Assembly: GCA_020025595.1 (NCBI GenBank)
Contig: JAHHRV010000016.1
Span: 1 to 46,160 of the forward strand
DNA length: 46,160 bases
Direction: 5' to 3'
Origin: Oscillospiraceae bacterium
GTDB lineage: Bacteria > Bacillota > Clostridia > Oscillospirales > Oscillospiraceae
The position numbers were made by a program, and so were the translations under genes. The notes below the pieces were generated by a model. The model searched no databases. It was not told the DNA's origin and was given only the letters and a program-made list of their open reading frames with translations. Below, one piece after another: positions 22,145 to 31,969 of the stretch. The first letter of the stretch is position 1, and each line of letters begins with the position of its first letter.

Positions 22145-23053
22145 TTGAAAATGATTCAATTTATTGATAAAATCAGGGAAAATATCCCTTCTTTAGAGCT
22201 GCGAAATGAGCAGCCCCTTTCCAAGTTCACTTCTTTCCGCATCGGCGGCAACGCACAGTACATTGCCATGCCCAAAACGGAGGAGGAGCTTTCTCAGCTG
22301 CTGAAACTGTCCGCTGAAATGGACATTAAACCTGCTATACTTGGCGCCGGAACCAATGTCCTGGCACCGGATGCAGGTATCCGCGGACTGGTGATCTGCC
22401 TGAAGGACTGCCTGGACGGAATGGAACGCATCAGCGATACCGGTATCCGCGTGATGGCCGGTGTGACCATGAGCCGGGCGGCTCTGTTTGCAGCAAGCCA
22501 GGGCCTTTCCGGCCTTGAGTTTGCTCACGGAATTCCCGGAAGCATTGGCGGCGGTGTCTTCATGAACGCCGGTGCCTACGGCGGCGAAATCAAAGATGTG
22601 TGCACCCGTGTACGCATTGCGGATTACCAGGGTAACTGCAGATGGCTGAATCGGGATGAAATCGGTTTTTCCTATCGCCACAGCGCCATTCAGGATCATG
22701 ACTGGATCGTGATTGCGGCGGAATTTGAACTGGAGCACAAGCCTGAAGAGGAAATCCGCAGCCGTATTAAGGAATTGATCGGCAAGCGCACCGCATCTCA
22801 GCCCCTGGATAAGCCCAGCGCAGGTTCTGCATTCAAGCGCCCGGTGGGCGGCTATGCAGCGGCTCTGATTGAACAGACCGGCCTGAAGGGATTCCGTGTG
22901 GGCGGCGCTGCTGTATCTGAAAAGCACGCAGGATTCGTTGTGAATCTGGGCGATGCAACTGCGGAAGATGTGAAGAGCCTGCTCAAGCAGGTGTCTGACC
23001 GGGTATATGAAAACACCGGTATTCGGCTGGAGCCGGAAGTAAGAATCTGGTAA
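22145..23053 (+). CDS. murB: UDP-N-acetylmuramate dehydrogenase
   Basis: MurB reduces UDP-GlcNAc-enolpyruvate to UDP-MurNAc with NADPH and FAD, a committed step of peptidoglycan synthesis. The 302-residue product is a type II MurB. It has SFRIGG in the FAD domain, GLEFAHGIPGSIGGGVFMNAGAYGGEI, the SAGSAFKRP block with the proton-donor serine, and the terminal LEPEVRIW carrying the catalytic glutamate. I start at the TTG at 22145, with GGAGG seven bases upstream; an ATG follows two codons later. whiA begins 16 bases after the stop. Confidence 0.95.
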   Translation: MKMIQFIDKIRENIPSLELRNEQPLSKFTSFRIGGNAQYIAMPKTEEELSQLLKLSAEMDIKPAILGAGTNVLAPDAGIRGLVICLKDCLDGMERISDTGIRVMAGVTMSRAALFAASQGLSGLEFAHGIPGSIGGGVFMNAGAYGGEIKDVCTRVRIADYQGNCRWLNRDEIGFSYRHSAIQDHDWIVIAAEFELEHKPEEEIRSRIKELIGKRTASQPLDKPSAGSAFKRPVGGYAAALIEQTGLKGFRVGGAAVSEKHAGFVVNLGDATAEDVKSLLKQVSDRVYENTGIRLEPEVRIW

Positions 23054-23069
23054 TGAGGGAGTGAATGGA

Positions 23070-23981
23070 ATGAGTCTGTCCTTTTCTGCCGGTGCCAAGG
23101 CGGAAATCTGCAGGGATTTTCCATCGAAACGCTGCTGCGCTGTGGCTCAGGCTTTCGGAATCCTGCTGTACAGCAACACATTTAAGCCCGATGCCATCCG
23201 GATCGTTACGGAAAGCCGGGATTTTGCACTGCTGCTGCCGAAGCTGTTTCGAAAGGCTTTTGGCCTGGATTTTGATGAGTTCCCGTCTGTGGCAGCACCG
23301 GGAAAACTGGTATTCCAGATTACGGATCCGGAGAAGCTGGAGACGATTTTTAATACCTATGGATTTGAACCGGATAAAATTCTGTCGCTGCATGTGAATC
23401 TTTCCGTTTTGGAGGAAGAATGCTGCCGGACTGGCTTCCTGCGGGGCGCTTTTCTGGCAGGTGGCTCTGTAACTGACCCTGCCAAAGGATACCATTTGGA
23501 GCTGGTAACAGCACACCAGGCCGTGGCCCGGGAGACATACACGCTGATGGAAGAAACCGTGGGCTTTTATCCCAAAATGGCAAGCCGCAGCGGCAGCCAG
23601 GTGCTGTATCTGAAGCAGAGCGATCTGATTTCCGACTGCCTGACATTTTTGGGTGCCCCGGTGGCTGCCATGGGAATCATAGAGACCAAGCTGGAAAAAG
23701 AACTGAAAAATAAGGTCAATCGGCGCTGCAACTGCGATGAAGCAAACACCTTAAAGGTTGTGGATGCTGCTCAGGAGCAGATCAACGCCATCCGAATCAT
23801 TCGTGAGCGGAACATGATGGAGCGCTTGCCGGCCAAACTGCAGCAGGCGGCTCTGGCCAGGGAACAGAATCCTGTTTCCAGTCTGACGGAACTGGCCGCA
23901 ATGATGGAACCGCCCATTACAAAACCGGCTATGAACCAGCGGTTAAAGAAATTGATGATGATTGCCAAGGAGGAAGTTTAA
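23070..23981 (+). CDS. whiA: WhiA family DNA-binding protein
   Basis: WhiA homologues influence cell division and chromosome segregation in Firmicutes and sporulation in actinomycetes. The 303-residue product has the N-terminal LAGLIDADG-like fold (CCRTGFLRGAFLAGGSVTDP and YHLELVTAH) and a C-terminal helix-turn-helix (SSLTELAAMMEPPITKPAMNQRLKKL). The ATG at 23070 is preferred over 23061 because of spacing from GGGAGTG. In most Firmicutes rapZ and yvcK precede whiA. Here it directly follows murB, and it overlaps dnaE by one base. Confidence 0.94.
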   Translation: MSLSFSAGAKAEICRDFPSKRCCAVAQAFGILLYSNTFKPDAIRIVTESRDFALLLPKLFRKAFGLDFDEFPSVAAPGKLVFQITDPEKLETIFNTYGFEPDKILSLHVNLSVLEEECCRTGFLRGAFLAGGSVTDPAKGYHLELVTAHQAVARETYTLMEETVGFYPKMASRSGSQVLYLKQSDLISDCLTFLGAPVAAMGIIETKLEKELKNKVNRRCNCDEANTLKVVDAAQEQINAIRIIRERNMMERLPAKLQQAALAREQNPVSSLTELAAMMEPPITKPAMNQRLKKLMMIAKEEV

Positions 23982-26900
23982 TGGGCTTTGTACATCTGCA
24001 TGTGCATACGGAGTACAGCCTGCTCGATGGTGCTTGCCGCATCAGTAAGATGATGGATCGGGTGAAGGAGCTGGGGCAGGATGCCATAGCCATCACTGAT
24101 CACGGTGTCATGTATGGCTGTATTGATTTTTATAAGGCAGCCAAAGCCGCAGGGATCAAACCCATTATTGGCTGCGAAGTTTATGTTGCACCCCGTAAAA
24201 TTTCCGATCGGGTGCACGGTGTCGACAATGAGTCGTACCATCTGGTGCTTCTGTGTGAAAACATGAAGGGCTACGAAAACCTGTGCCAGCTGGTGTCACA
24301 GGCTTTTATCAATGGATTTTACGGCAAGCCCAGAGTGGATCTGGAATTGCTGGAACGCTATCATGAGGGCCTGATTGCGCTGTCAGCCTGCCTTGGTGGT
24401 GCAGTTCCTCAGAGACTGCTGCACAACGACTATGATGGCGCAAAAGAATACGCACTGAATCTCTCCCGGATTTTCGGGGAAGGGAATTTCTTCCTGGAAA
24501 TGCAGGATCATGGCATCGACGAGCAGATTCCCGTCAATCAGGGAATCCAGAGACTGGCCCGGGAGACGGGACTGCCTTTGGTGGTCACGAATGATGCCCA
24601 TTATCTGCGCAAAGAGGATGCAGCCATGCAGGATGTATTGCTGTGCATCCAGACCGGCAAGACGGTGGACGAAGAGAACCGGATGCGCTTTGAAACCGAG
24701 GAGTTCTACCTCAAGAGCGAAGAGCAGATGCGGGCTTTGTTCCCCGGATATGACGAAGCATTTGAAAACACCGTTCGGATTGCCCAGCGGTGCAATGTGG
24801 AATTTATCTTCAACCAGTACCATCTGCCGTCGTTCCCGGTGCCGGAAGGCTATACCAGTGAAACCTATTTCCGCAAACTCTGTTATGATGGATTTGCCGA
24901 GCGCTATGCAAACCCGCCCCAGGAATACAAAGACCGGCTGGAATATGAGATCGGTGTCATCAGCCGGATGGGTTATGTAAATTACTATCTCATCGTTTGG
25001 GATTTTATTCGATTCGCCAAGGATTCGGGCATTCCTGTCGGACCCGGCCGTGGTTCCGGTGCAGCTTCGATTGTTGCATACTGTATGCACATCACAGAAG
25101 TGGACCCGATGAAGTATGCGCTGATTTTTGAACGCTTCCTGAACCCGGAGCGTGTCAGTATGCCCGACTTTGATACGGACTTCTGCCAGGAGCGCAGAGG
25201 CGAGGTCATCGAATATGTCATGCGCAAGTATGGCTCTGACCATGTGGCGCAGATTGCAACCTTCGGTACCATGGCTGCCCGTGGAGCCATCCGGGATGTG
25301 GGCCGTGCGCTGAACTTTACTTACGCAGAAACAGATGTGGTTGCAAAGCTGGTTCCCAGCACGCCCCATATCACACTGGATGAAGCACTGAAGACATCTC
25401 CTCAGCTGAAGGCGATGTATGAAGAAGACGAGCGGGTGAAAAAGCTCATTGACACTGCAAGAAGCCTGGAGGGAATGCCCAGAAACACTTCCACCCATGC
25501 TGCAGGTGTCGTGATCACGGCCCGCCCGGTGTGCGACTATGTGCCGCTGTCCCGAAATGACGATACCGTCGTCACCCAGTACACCATGACCACCATCGAG
25601 GAGCTGGGCTTGCTGAAGATGGACTTTCTGGGTCTGCGGAACCTGACGGTAATCAAGGACGCAGAAGAGCAGATTCGCCGCCATACTCCGGATTTTTCCA
25701 TTGCAAAAATCCGTGATGACGACCCGGAGACCTTTAAGATGCTGTCCGAAGGCAAAACACAGGGCGTTTTCCAGCTGGAATCGGCAGGCATTACCGGTGT
25801 GTGCATCAACATGAAGCCCACTTCCATCGAAGATATGACGGCTATTGTGGCACTGTACCGACCCGGCCCTATGGATTCCATCCCCACCTTTATTGCAAAC
25901 AAGCTGGACCACCGGAAGATTACCTATAAGACCCCACTGCTGGAGCCGATTCTTCGGGTCACCTATGGCTGTATTGTCTACCAGGAGCAGGTTATTGAAA
26001 TTTTCCGGAGCCTGGGCGGCTATACCATGGGTCAGGCAGATAACATCCGCCGTGCCATCTCCAAAAAGAAGATGAAGGTCATCGAGGCAGAACGAAAGGT
26101 CTTTGTCTACGGCGACCCGGAACAGGGAATTCCCGGTGCCATGGCCAGAGGCGTCAGCGAAGCGGTTGCCCAGTCGATTTATGATGAAATTGTTGACTTT
26201 GCAAACTATGCATTTAACAAAGCCCATGCGGTTTGCTATGCAGTTGTTTCTTACCAGACAGCCTATCTGAAGTGCCATTACCCCAGAGAGTACATGGCGG
26301 CGCTGATGACTTCGATTCTGGATTCTGCAGCCAAGGTTTCCGGCTATATTGCCGAATGCAAGGAAATGGACATTGCGGCACTTCCGCCCGATGTGAACCG
26401 TTCGGAAGATGTGTTTACTGTGGAAGGAAAGGACATCCGTTTCGGCCTGGGCGCGGTAAAGAATATCGGCAGAGGTCTGATTCGCAGCATGGTTGCCAAG
26501 CGCCAGGAAGGCGGGACGTTCCGGTCACTGGAAGACTTTATTCAGCGGATGGGCGAGGAGCTCAACAAGCGCGCGGTGGAAAATCTCATCAAGTGCGGCG
26601 CTATGGACTGCTTTGGCAGACACCGCAGCGAGCTGCTGGCGGTTTATGAAAACATGATGGATTCCATCGCCTCCAGCCGCAAGAAAAATCTGGAAGGCCA
26701 GATGGGCCTGTTTGGCATGATGGAAGAGGATGAGCCCGGTGCGTCTATTCCGATTCCCACTCTGCCGGAGCTGAGCAAAGCAGATCTGATGAGCATGGAG
26801 AAGGAGACCACGGGACTGTATCTCAGCGGTCACCCCATGGATGATTACAGGCCGTTCCTGAAAAACACCCATGTGATTCCCATTGGCTCGCTGCTGGACG

Positions 26901-27433
26901 AAGAGAGCCACTTTACAGATGAGCAGATCGTCAGCATTGCAGGCATCATCCAGTCGGTGAAGATGAAGACGACCCGGAACAATTCCCTGATGGCCTATGT
27001 GACCATCGAGGATGATACTGCTGCCCTGGAAATGCTGGCATTTTCCAATGTGCTGAACCAGTACGGCGGATATCTGAAGGAGAACTCTCCGGTGGTCATC
27101 ACCGGCAAGCTGTCCATGCGGGATGAAAAAGACCCTCAGATCATTGTCAACCGAGCAAGACCTATTTCGGATTTCTCAGAGAAGATGCCGGAGGAGGAGC
27201 TGAAGCCGGCGGCAAAGAAGCCGCAAGGGACGCTCTATCTGCGCATTCCCAGCGAGCAGGATCCGGATTACGGCAAGGTGAAAGCAATTTTGAATATGTT
27301 CCCGGGACAAAGCGGCGTGGTGTTGTATTTTGCCGATACCAAGGTGCGCAGAGGTACTCGCTGCGATCTGGCAGAATCTATGCTGAAAGAGCTGAAAAAC
27401 CGCCTGGGAGAAGCAAATGTTGTACTAAAATAA
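23981..27433 (+). CDS. dnaE: DNA polymerase III alpha subunit DnaE
   Basis: This C-family DNA polymerase extends primers and contributes to lagging-strand synthesis in Firmicutes that also have PolC. The 1150-residue product starts with a PHP domain (FVHLHVHTEYSLLDGACRI, ITDHGVMYG). Its polymerase core has catalytic D396-F-D398-T-D in PDFDTDF, GRGSGAASIVAY and NKAHAVCYAVVSYQTAYLK. A helix-hairpin-helix region and a C-terminal OB fold (about 985-1060, IVSIAGIIQSVKMKTT) follow. The start ATG shares a base with the whiA stop. Confidence 0.97.
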   Translation: MGFVHLHVHTEYSLLDGACRISKMMDRVKELGQDAIAITDHGVMYGCIDFYKAAKAAGIKPIIGCEVYVAPRKISDRVHGVDNESYHLVLLCENMKGYENLCQLVSQAFINGFYGKPRVDLELLERYHEGLIALSACLGGAVPQRLLHNDYDGAKEYALNLSRIFGEGNFFLEMQDHGIDEQIPVNQGIQRLARETGLPLVVTNDAHYLRKEDAAMQDVLLCIQTGKTVDEENRMRFETEEFYLKSEEQMRALFPGYDEAFENTVRIAQRCNVEFIFNQYHLPSFPVPEGYTSETYFRKLCYDGFAERYANPPQEYKDRLEYEIGVISRMGYVNYYLIVWDFIRFAKDSGIPVGPGRGSGAASIVAYCMHITEVDPMKYALIFERFLNPERVSMPDFDTDFCQERRGEVIEYVMRKYGSDHVAQIATFGTMAARGAIRDVGRALNFTYAETDVVAKLVPSTPHITLDEALKTSPQLKAMYEEDERVKKLIDTARSLEGMPRNTSTHAAGVVITARPVCDYVPLSRNDDTVVTQYTMTTIEELGLLKMDFLGLRNLTVIKDAEEQIRRHTPDFSIAKIRDDDPETFKMLSEGKTQGVFQLESAGITGVCINMKPTSIEDMTAIVALYRPGPMDSIPTFIANKLDHRKITYKTPLLEPILRVTYGCIVYQEQVIEIFRSLGGYTMGQADNIRRAISKKKMKVIEAERKVFVYGDPEQGIPGAMARGVSEAVAQSIYDEIVDFANYAFNKAHAVCYAVVSYQTAYLKCHYPREYMAALMTSILDSAAKVSGYIAECKEMDIAALPPDVNRSEDVFTVEGKDIRFGLGAVKNIGRGLIRSMVAKRQEGGTFRSLEDFIQRMGEELNKRAVENLIKCGAMDCFGRHRSELLAVYENMMDSIASSRKKNLEGQMGLFGMMEEDEPGASIPIPTLPELSKADLMSMEKETTGLYLSGHPMDDYRPFLKNTHVIPIGSLLDEESHFTDEQIVSIAGIIQSVKMKTTRNNSLMAYVTIEDDTAALEMLAFSNVLNQYGGYLKENSPVVITGKLSMRDEKDPQIIVNRARPISDFSEKMPEEELKPAAKKPQGTLYLRIPSEQDPDYGKVKAILNMFPGQSGVVLYFADTKVRRGTRCDLAESMLKELKNRLGEANVVLK

Positions 27434-27434
27434 C

Positions 27435-27463
27435 TTCCATTTGTGGTGGAAAAGTGATATAAT
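27435..27463 (+). promoter_or_regulatory. Probable promoter of the lipoprotein and two-component genes
   Basis: TATAAT at 27458-27463 has a weak -35 TTCCAT (27435-27440) at 17 bases, directly after the dnaE stop. Confidence 0.55.
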
Positions 27464-27488
27464 AATCAGTCGGAAGGGAGGTAATACA

Positions 27489-28817
27489 TTGAATCGATAT
27501 AAACGATTGATTATGGGAGCGGTGGTTGCCCCGCTGGTAATTTCCTTGTGCGGCTGTGTGATGACTGTAGATCAGATGTACTGCCTCCCACGACGCTCAG
27601 AGAGCTTTACCAATTTGCAGACCGTTATGGAAGCAGCCATGCAGGACATGACTTTTTGTGCTCCCATTTCCGGCGATAACCAACAGCCGGTACAGATGGT
27701 AGATCTGAACGGAGACAGCACAGAAGAAGTGATTGTCTTTGCAAAGGGCCCTCAGGAAAAACCTCTGCAGATTATGGTTTTTTCCAGAGAGAATGAGAAG
27801 TACCATCTCAGCAGCAGTGTTGAAAGCACCGGAACGGCCTTCGAGCAGGTGGATTATGTCCAGCTGGATGGAGAGCAGGGGCTTGAAATGGTTGTTGGGC
27901 ATCAGGTCCAGAATCAGGTCCTGCGCAGCCTGTCAGTCTATGAATTTACAGGCCAGCAGCCCGAAAAACTGCTGACGGCAAATTACCAGAAATATCTTAC
28001 ATATGATATTGACGATGATGGTCAGCAGGAGATTGTTGTACTGAATCCGGGAAGAACCGAGTCTGACAACGGAACGATCTGTGTATTCTCAATGAACCAC
28101 GGCCAAATTGAACAGTCTGCGGAGGTTCAGCTTTCTCGGCCGCTGAGTCAGATGAAGTTTATTAAGACTGGTTTGGTATCTGATAAAAAGCCGGCGGTCT
28201 TTATCTCCAGCGTCGTTGATGAAAATACCATTGTTACGGATGTATTCTCTGTTATAGACGGAGAACTGACCAATGTTGCGATGCTGGATCTGAAGGGAAC
28301 GAAAACGGACATTCTGGAAAACGAGTTCCTCTATCCCGGTGATATTGATCACGACGGGGTCATGGAGCTTCCGGAACTGGTTCCGATGAGCGCATCACAG
28401 CCTGGAAAACAGGATCAGCAGGAGTACATGATCCGCTGGTATGCAATCGATGCGCAGGGAGATGAGACAACAAAGCTGTACACCTACCACAACCACAAGG
28501 AAGGCTGGTTCATGGAACTGGATGCAGCGACAGCTTCTCGGGTTTGTGTTGCTCCTAAAGGAAACGGTCAGTATAGTTTTGGAATATGGAATAAAGACAG
28601 AACAGAGCTTTCTAAGCTGTGGACACTGTATGTGCTGACAGGAGAGGAACGCTCTGTGCAGGCTGCGGAAAATCACCGATTTGTTTTGAAGAAAACGGAT
28701 TCTGTGGTTTATGCCGGAGAATTAGAGGACGCTGCACGACTTTTGGGCGTGAACGCAGATCAGATGAAAGAGGCTTTTCATTTGATCCAGTCCGATTGGA
28801 AAACAGGAGAATTGTGA
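27489..28817 (+). CDS. Lipoprotein with FG-GAP/VCBS-like repeats
   Basis: The 442-residue product has a lipoprotein signal with the cysteine near residue 23 (ISLCGC). Its large extracellular body has repeated Asp-rich loops: DLNGDSTEE from 72, DIDDDGQQE from 173 and DIDHDGVME from 285. These resemble calcium-binding FG-GAP or VCBS propeller loops. The start is TTG at 27489, with GGGAGG seven bases upstream. It precedes a response regulator and histidine kinase by ten bases. It may be an extracytoplasmic sensor or accessory protein for that kinase, which is inference. Confidence 0.75.
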   Translation: MNRYKRLIMGAVVAPLVISLCGCVMTVDQMYCLPRRSESFTNLQTVMEAAMQDMTFCAPISGDNQQPVQMVDLNGDSTEEVIVFAKGPQEKPLQIMVFSRENEKYHLSSSVESTGTAFEQVDYVQLDGEQGLEMVVGHQVQNQVLRSLSVYEFTGQQPEKLLTANYQKYLTYDIDDDGQQEIVVLNPGRTESDNGTICVFSMNHGQIEQSAEVQLSRPLSQMKFIKTGLVSDKKPAVFISSVVDENTIVTDVFSVIDGELTNVAMLDLKGTKTDILENEFLYPGDIDHDGVMELPELVPMSASQPGKQDQQEYMIRWYAIDAQGDETTKLYTYHNHKEGWFMELDAATASRVCVAPKGNGQYSFGIWNKDRTELSKLWTLYVLTGEERSVQAAENHRFVLKKTDSVVYAGELEDAARLLGVNADQMKEAFHLIQSDWKTGEL

Positions 28818-28827
28818 GAGGTATAGT

Positions 28828-29514
28828 ATGAAAAAAGTATTGATTTTGGAAGACGAGGTCAATATTCGTTCTTTTGTTGTAATTAATCTGAAGCGGGCGG
28901 GCTACGAAGCAATCGAGGCAGGCACCGGTGAAGAGGCACTCAGAAAAATCAATGAGAACCCGGATATTGGTGTTGCTCTTTTGGATATCATGCTGCCGGA
29001 TACCGATGGATTTGAGGTTTGCCGCAGTATTCGTGCAAACAACAAACAGATGGGTATTATTATGCTGACAGCAAGAACCCAGGAAATGGACAAGGTTACC
29101 GGACTGATGACCGGCGCCGATGACTATGTGACAAAGCCCTTTTCTCCTGCGGAGCTGACAGCGCGCATTGATGCGCTCTTCCGCAGAATCGGAGGAGATG
29201 CTATGGCGGCTTCCGAGCTGCTGACGCAGGGCCCGTTTGTGATGAATACCCGAAACCATACTTTGGAGAAGTCGGGTACCAGAATCCGGCTGACCCAGGT
29301 GGAGTATTCCATCCTGAAGCTGTTTATGCAGAATCCCGGCAGAGCGTTGTCCAGAGAGGATATTTTGTCGGCAGTTTGGGGCAGGGAATACGAAGGTGAG
29401 CTGAAAATCGTAGATGTGAACATTCGTCGCCTGCGGATCAAGATCGAAGATGACACGGCAAACCCCATTTACATCACCACCGTGTGGGGATTCGGCTATA
29501 AGTGGGGCGCTTGA
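28828..29514 (+). CDS. OmpR/PhoB-type response regulator
   Basis: This 228-residue transcription factor has a receiver domain with an acidic pocket (LEDE), phosphoacceptor D53 in LLDIMLP, conserved T in MLTART and K103 in TKPFSP. A C-terminal winged helix (about 130-228) ends IYITTVWGFGYKW. It should be phosphorylated by the kinase gene that follows. Target genes are unknown; the lipoprotein gene directly upstream is a candidate. The start follows a GAGAGG site. Confidence 0.95.
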   Translation: MKKVLILEDEVNIRSFVVINLKRAGYEAIEAGTGEEALRKINENPDIGVALLDIMLPDTDGFEVCRSIRANNKQMGIIMLTARTQEMDKVTGLMTGADDYVTKPFSPAELTARIDALFRRIGGDAMAASELLTQGPFVMNTRNHTLEKSGTRIRLTQVEYSILKLFMQNPGRALSREDILSAVWGREYEGELKIVDVNIRRLRIKIEDDTANPIYITTVWGFGYKWGA

Positions 29515-29537
29515 CGGAAAGGAAAAGAGGGAAGCAC

Positions 29538-30950
29538 ATGAAAAAACGCGGCGGCCTTCGGCGCAGATGGCTGACAAATACATTCCTTGTGGTGGTACCG
29601 CTGGTTATTGTCTGCGTGCTTCTTGTCACAGCCAGCTTTTCAGCGTATTATTACTCTGGAATGGAGTCGGATTTGCGGTATCGTGCAAAGACTACCAAAG
29701 ATTTCTTTGAAGATAACATCAATTATGATTACACAAAATTCTATCAGTCCTGTGTGGATTTTACGGAAACCTATGAAGATCGGAACCACATTGAGCTGCA
29801 GTTTATTAATGCGCAGGGGAGACTGGTAGCATCTTCTTATGGCCCCTGGGTGGGAAAAACACCTCAGACATCGGAGATTTCCGAAGCAATGAGCACAAGA
29901 AGTCTGCGGACATTCCTCGGTAAGGATGAAAACACCGGGGAACGGATCATGGCCGTATCTACACCGCTGATTTACAGCAGCGGCGAAGTCATTGGCGTAC
30001 TTCGGTTTGTTACCAGTATCAGAGTGATGAATATGCAGATCACCTATATTGTGATCATTACGGTACTTTTCTGCCTGGTGTTCCTGTTGGTGCTGCTGCT
30101 GATCAGTAACTACTACATTCATTCCATCCTGATTCCCATTGCGGATATCACAGAAACCGCAAAGCGGATCACAGGCGGCAGCTACGGTGCTCAGATTCAA
30201 ACAAAGTATCTGGACGAGATCGGGGAACTGGCAGATGCCATCAACGAAATGTCGGTCCAGATCAATCAGAATGAGAAGACACAGACGGAGTTTATTTCTT
30301 CGCTTTCTCACGAATTGCGCACGCCTCTGACAGCAATCACCGGATGGGGAGAGACCCTGCTGTCCATGGATTCCATGGACCCGGTTCAGACCAGAAGAGG
30401 CATGAGAATTATCCTGAGAGAAGCAAAGCGCCTGACAGAAATGGTGGTGGAACTGCTGGACTTCACTCGGATTCAGGATGGCCGGATGACGCTGAACATC
30501 GAAATGACAGATATCCGGGCAGAATTTGAGGATACGGTCTATATGTATGGCAGCCGCCTCAAGCAAGAGGGAATCCTGCTGAACTATCAGGACAACGACG
30601 ACGATATTCCGGAAATACCCTGTGATCCCAAGCGGATGCGCCAGGTATTTCTTAATATTTTGGATAACGCAGCCAAGCACGGCGGTGAGGGTAAACAGAT
30701 TGACTCTGAAATCCGCTGCACCGGCGATTCGGTAGTGGTACACATTCGGGATTACGGTCCCGGAATCCCGGAGGATGAACTGCCTCTGGTAAAAAAGAAA
30801 TTCTACAAGGGCGCCTCCAAAGCCCGTGGCTCCGGTATCGGCCTTGCGGTCAGTGACGAGATCATTCAGATGCACGGCGGTGCTCTGGAACTGGAAAACG
30901 CAGATGGCGGCGGTACGCTGGTGTCCATATGTTTACCGGTAAAACAGTGA
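29538..30950 (+). CDS. Sensor histidine kinase
   Basis: This 470-residue membrane kinase has two membrane spans (about residues 12-35 and 170-192) flanking a PAS-like extracellular sensor domain. A HAMP segment, a HisKA dimerisation domain with H258 in SHELRTPLT and an ATPase domain follow. The ATPase domain carries N, G1 and G2 boxes (NILDNAAKHGG, DYGPGIP, GSGIGLAV). The layout is that of PhoR/WalK-like kinases. I prefer the ATG at 29538 with GAGGGA upstream; a longer frame would overlap the regulator gene. The neighbouring lipoprotein may relay the signal. Confidence 0.93.
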   Translation: MKKRGGLRRRWLTNTFLVVVPLVIVCVLLVTASFSAYYYSGMESDLRYRAKTTKDFFEDNINYDYTKFYQSCVDFTETYEDRNHIELQFINAQGRLVASSYGPWVGKTPQTSEISEAMSTRSLRTFLGKDENTGERIMAVSTPLIYSSGEVIGVLRFVTSIRVMNMQITYIVIITVLFCLVFLLVLLLISNYYIHSILIPIADITETAKRITGGSYGAQIQTKYLDEIGELADAINEMSVQINQNEKTQTEFISSLSHELRTPLTAITGWGETLLSMDSMDPVQTRRGMRIILREAKRLTEMVVELLDFTRIQDGRMTLNIEMTDIRAEFEDTVYMYGSRLKQEGILLNYQDNDDDIPEIPCDPKRMRQVFLNILDNAAKHGGEGKQIDSEIRCTGDSVVVHIRDYGPGIPEDELPLVKKKFYKGASKARGSGIGLAVSDEIIQMHGGALELENADGGGTLVSICLPVKQ

Positions 30951-30961
30951 GGATAGTAAAA

Positions 30962-31969
30962 ATGTCGAAAAAAGATAATTGTAATTCCTGTGAAAAATTT
31001 AAGACAATGATCGGCGGACAGGCTCTGATTGAAGGCATTCTGATGCGCGGCCCGGAAAAAGATGCCATCGTCTGCCGCACCAAAGAGGGCATGAATCTGG
31101 AAGTGTCCAATCGGCGGATCCCTGCAGCGAATTCACCCCTGAGATGGCCGCTGATTCGTGGCGTGTATAATTTCTTTGACGCTCAGATCACGGGCGTGAA
31201 AGCGCTGATGCACTCTGCGGATCTTTCTCCTGAGGAAGATGACCTGACGCAGGAACCGAGTAAATTTGAAAAGTGGCTGGAAGCCAAGCTGGGCAACGAA
31301 CGGTTTCAGAAGTTTCTGGTGAGCATGGCTGTGCTCGTGGGCCTGGGACTGTCCATCCTGCTGTTTTTCCTGCTTCCCATGGTTGTGGGTGGTTTCTTTG
31401 ATCGCTGGGTTCATAGCAATATCGGAATCAACCTGATCGAAGGTCTGATCCGTATGATCATTTTTATGGCTTATATGATCCTGATTTCCCGGATGAAAGA
31501 GATGAAACGGCTGTTTTCTTACCACGGAGCGGAGCACAAGACCATCCGCTGCTACGAGGCAAGACTGCCGCTGACGGTAGAGAATGTTCGTGTTCAGACC
31601 AGACTGCACCCCAGATGCGGCACCAGCTTCCTGCTGGTTGTGATGATTCTTTCTATTCTGGTATTCAGTGTGGCATCTTCGATTCTGCTCAGCCTGGTTC
31701 CCGGGCTGGAAGCTATGCGGGGCGGATTTGCGTATCGTCTGATCATGATCGTGTTTAAGCTCTTGCTGCTGCCGCTGGTTGTTTCCATCAGCTATGAGAT
31801 GAACCGCTGGGTGGGTAGAAATGACAACTGGCTGACCCGAATTGTCACAGCTCCGGGCCTGTGGATGCAGCATTTTACCACCAATGAGCCGGACGATGAT
31901 ATGATTGAAGTAGCAATTGCAGCAGTGAATGCAGTTCTGCCGGAAAAGGAAGGTAGCGACGAGTGGTAA
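30962..31969 (+). CDS. DUF1385 family membrane protein (YqhQ-like)
   Basis: This 335-residue protein has the conserved N-terminal block IGGQALIEGILMRGP and several membrane helices. The central YHGAEHKTIRCYE and LHPRCGTSFLL motifs, with histidines and cysteines that could bind metal, are also typical of the family. Its biochemical role is unproven. In Clostridia it usually lies between rpmE and prmC, and here it overlaps prmC by 7 bp. The ATG at 30962 follows GAGGATAG. Confidence 0.9.
   Translation: MSKKDNCNSCEKFKTMIGGQALIEGILMRGPEKDAIVCRTKEGMNLEVSNRRIPAANSPLRWPLIRGVYNFFDAQITGVKALMHSADLSPEEDDLTQEPSKFEKWLEAKLGNERFQKFLVSMAVLVGLGLSILLFFLLPMVVGGFFDRWVHSNIGINLIEGLIRMIIFMAYMILISRMKEMKRLFSYHGAEHKTIRCYEARLPLTVENVRVQTRLHPRCGTSFLLVVMILSILVFSVASSILLSLVPGLEAMRGGFAYRLIMIVFKLLLLPLVVSISYEMNRWVGRNDNWLTRIVTAPGLWMQHFTTNEPDDDMIEVAIAAVNAVLPEKEGSDEW

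Noticed and set aside
24383..26278. A 631-codon open frame antisense to dnaE
   Set aside because: The sense strand encodes all polymerase motifs; the antisense product is His/Arg/Cys-rich noise.
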